Positions 13,022 through 13,909 of a stretch of DNA of 13,909 nucleotides are shown here, piece by piece. The notes under the pieces are model-generated. The model made no database searches. It worked only from the letters and a program-made list of their open reading frames with translations, and was not told the origin of the DNA. The translations under genes were made by a program, and so were the position numbers. The stretch is from NCBI GenBank assembly GCA_030039915.1, contig JASHUP010000032.1, positions 1-13,909 of the forward strand. Reading direction: 5' to 3'. Within the stretch, counting starts at the first letter, position 1; each line of letters begins with the position of its first letter. The stretch comes from Thermoplasmata archaeon (GTDB lineage Archaea; Thermoplasmatota; Thermoplasmata; UBA184).

Positions 13022-13447
13022 ATGAACGCGACCGATTCGCTTCCGAGCGCCCCGCACACCGTCGACGAGTTCGTGAAGGGGTACGAGGAGGGAGGGCGAC
13101 TCCGCGGATTCCGCTGCGCGAGCTGCGGGCTCGTCACGGCGACCTGGGGTCTCGCCTGCTCCCGATGTGGCCACCGGCCCCTCGAAGAGTCGGAACTCGC
13201 CCAGCGCGGCAAGATCATCGCCTGGACGATCCTCCATGTTCCGGGCGACGAGTTCCTCAACGATGCCCCCTATGCCTACGTGGTGGTCGAGCTCGACGGG
13301 GGAGGGCGGATCACCGGATGGATGCCAACCGTGCGTGCCGAGAACGAGATCGCGATCGGGGATCGAGTTCGCTACGTATCCAGCTATAAACCGGGAGTCC
13401 AATTCGCCCAGGACCCCGGCGCGGTGGGGTCCGGATCGAGAACCTAA
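13022..13447 (+). CDS. DUF35 zinc-ribbon/OB-fold protein, thiolase partner
   Basis: A 141-residue DUF35 (ChsH2-like) protein. The N-terminal rubredoxin-like zinc ribbon has Cys32, Cys35, Cys46 and Cys49 (CASC...CSRC). It is followed by an OB-fold (about 62-130) with the typical segments GKIIAWTILHVPG, PYAYVVVELDGGGRITGW and IGDRVRYV. In archaea such proteins sit in a complex with thiolase, and with HMG-CoA synthase where present, forming a shared CoA-binding site that channels the acyl-CoA intermediate. The ATG at 13022 lies four bases after the thiolase stop, and the stop codon abuts the next ATG directly, so all three genes form one operon. Confidence 0.92.
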   Translation: MNATDSLPSAPHTVDEFVKGYEEGGRLRGFRCASCGLVTATWGLACSRCGHRPLEESELAQRGKIIAWTILHVPGDEFLNDAPYAYVVVELDGGGRITGWMPTVRAENEIAIGDRVRYVSSYKPGVQFAQDPGAVGSGSRT

Positions 13448-13909
13448 ATGGGCGCGCCCGTCCCCGTCAGCGACGACCGGGTTTGGTATCGTTGGTATCC
13501 GAAGAGCGTCCCTCACCACGTCCAAATTCCCGACCTCCTGATCCCGGAGTTCATCGAACAGAGCGTCCGACGTCACCCCGACCGGATCGCGATGATCTAC
13601 TACGGGTCGAAGTGGACCTACGCCCGGTTCTGGGAGGAGAGCGAGCGATTCGCCGCGGCGCTCGCGCGAGAGGGCGTTGGCCCGGGCGACCGTGTCGCGA
13701 TCTATATGCCGAACTGTCCGGCGTACCCGATCGCTCTCTTCGCCATCCTTCGTTTGGGGGCGACCGTCGTCCAAGTGAGTCCGCTCTACCTGGGGCAGGA
13801 CCTTGCACGTCTGTTCCGCGACGCGACTCCGAAGGCCCTCGTGACGCTCGAGATCCTCTATCCCAACGTCGCGAAGGTCCGGGGAGAGTATGCGGTCCCG
13901 ACCGTGTTC
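13448..13909 (+). CDS. Acyl-CoA synthetase (AMP-forming), N-terminal part, cut by the window end
   Basis: The ATG immediately follows the DUF35 stop (TAA ATG), and the frame stays open for 154 codons to the last base. It matches the N-terminus of AMP-binding long-chain acyl-CoA ligases: a lead-in with WYRWYPKSVPHH, then LLIPEFIEQSVRRHPDRIAM, KWTYARFWEESERFAAALA, GVGPGDRVAIYMPNCPAYP and LFAILRLGATVVQVSPLY, the last being the usual NP(L/M)Y region with SPLY. The AMP-binding loop and catalytic Lys would lie beyond the window, so substrate and completeness cannot be judged. The family activates a carboxylic acid to its acyl-CoA, which would feed the thiolase encoded upstream. Confidence 0.9.
   Translation, partial: MGAPVPVSDDRVWYRWYPKSVPHHVQIPDLLIPEFIEQSVRRHPDRIAMIYYGSKWTYARFWEESERFAAALAREGVGPGDRVAIYMPNCPAYPIALFAILRLGATVVQVSPLYLGQDLARLFRDATPKALVTLEILYPNVAKVRGEYAVPTVF

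Noticed and set aside
11848..13260. A 470-codon open frame on the minus strand
   Set aside because: It is antisense to the thiolase and DUF35 genes, both of which have complete catalytic or zinc motifs; the antisense product looks low-complexity.
1..13909. Mobile elements, CRISPR array, rRNA or tRNA genes
   Set aside because: No transposase or integrase, no regularly spaced short repeats and no RNA-gene signatures were found; gaps between genes are all under about 160 bases.

Overview
The window comes from an archaeon. It encodes a TATA-binding protein, an Orc1/Cdc6-type AAA+ replication initiator, a class I (archaeal-type) CCA-adding enzyme, an HTH_10 (bacterio-opsin-activator type) regulator, an archaeal TatD-related hydrolase and a thiolase/DUF35 pair. 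Several genes are preceded by textbook archaeal box A promoters. The DNA is visibly GC-rich and very compact, with no non-coding stretch longer than about 160 bases. The gene mix and the small zinc-ribbon membrane protein would fit an uncultured, high-GC member of the Thermoplasmatota, but that lineage is an inference and not shown by the sequence.

Layout. (1) 1-260, plus: 3' end of a chorismate mutase. (2) 301-2200, minus: a Cys-containing HTH_10 regulator and, upstream of it, the AmmeMemoRadiSam radical SAM enzyme. (3) 2242-3711, plus: CCA-adding enzyme, divergent from the radical SAM gene. (4) 3719-8280, minus: a tight six-gene block read tbp, TatD-like hydrolase, thymidylate kinase, orc1/cdc6, lipoyl synthase, small three-helix membrane protein. 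A tandem pair of consensus box A elements drives it. (5) 8403-10089, minus: an alpha/beta hydrolase, a 74-residue coiled-coil protein and a Nudix (CoA-pyrophosphatase-like) hydrolase, joined by two ATGA stop/start overlaps. (6) 10183-11823, plus: a stand-alone ThiI-type PP-loop sulfurtransferase, a four-helix zinc-ribbon membrane protein and a 100-residue orphan. (7) 11863-13909, plus: thiolase, DUF35 zinc-ribbon/OB-fold partner, and the N-terminal part of an acyl-CoA synthetase that runs off the window.

How the parts fit. The tbp block joins general transcription (TBP), dNTP supply (Tmk) and replication initiation (Orc1/Cdc6) in one transcription unit, with lipoate synthesis at its end. The thiolase/DUF35/ligase operon looks like acyl-CoA metabolism. 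In four places (starts at 8280, 10089, 10183 and 10889) a box A lies about 25.5-26.5 bases upstream of the start codon, so those mRNAs are probably leaderless. Genes inside operons use overlaps or Shine-Dalgarno-like motifs instead.

I see no mobile element, CRISPR array, rRNA or tRNA. Most of the window is housekeeping. The more unusual items are the tbp promoter and operon, the stand-alone ThiI, the Cys-bearing HTH_10 regulator and the hydrolase/coiled-coil/Nudix cluster.
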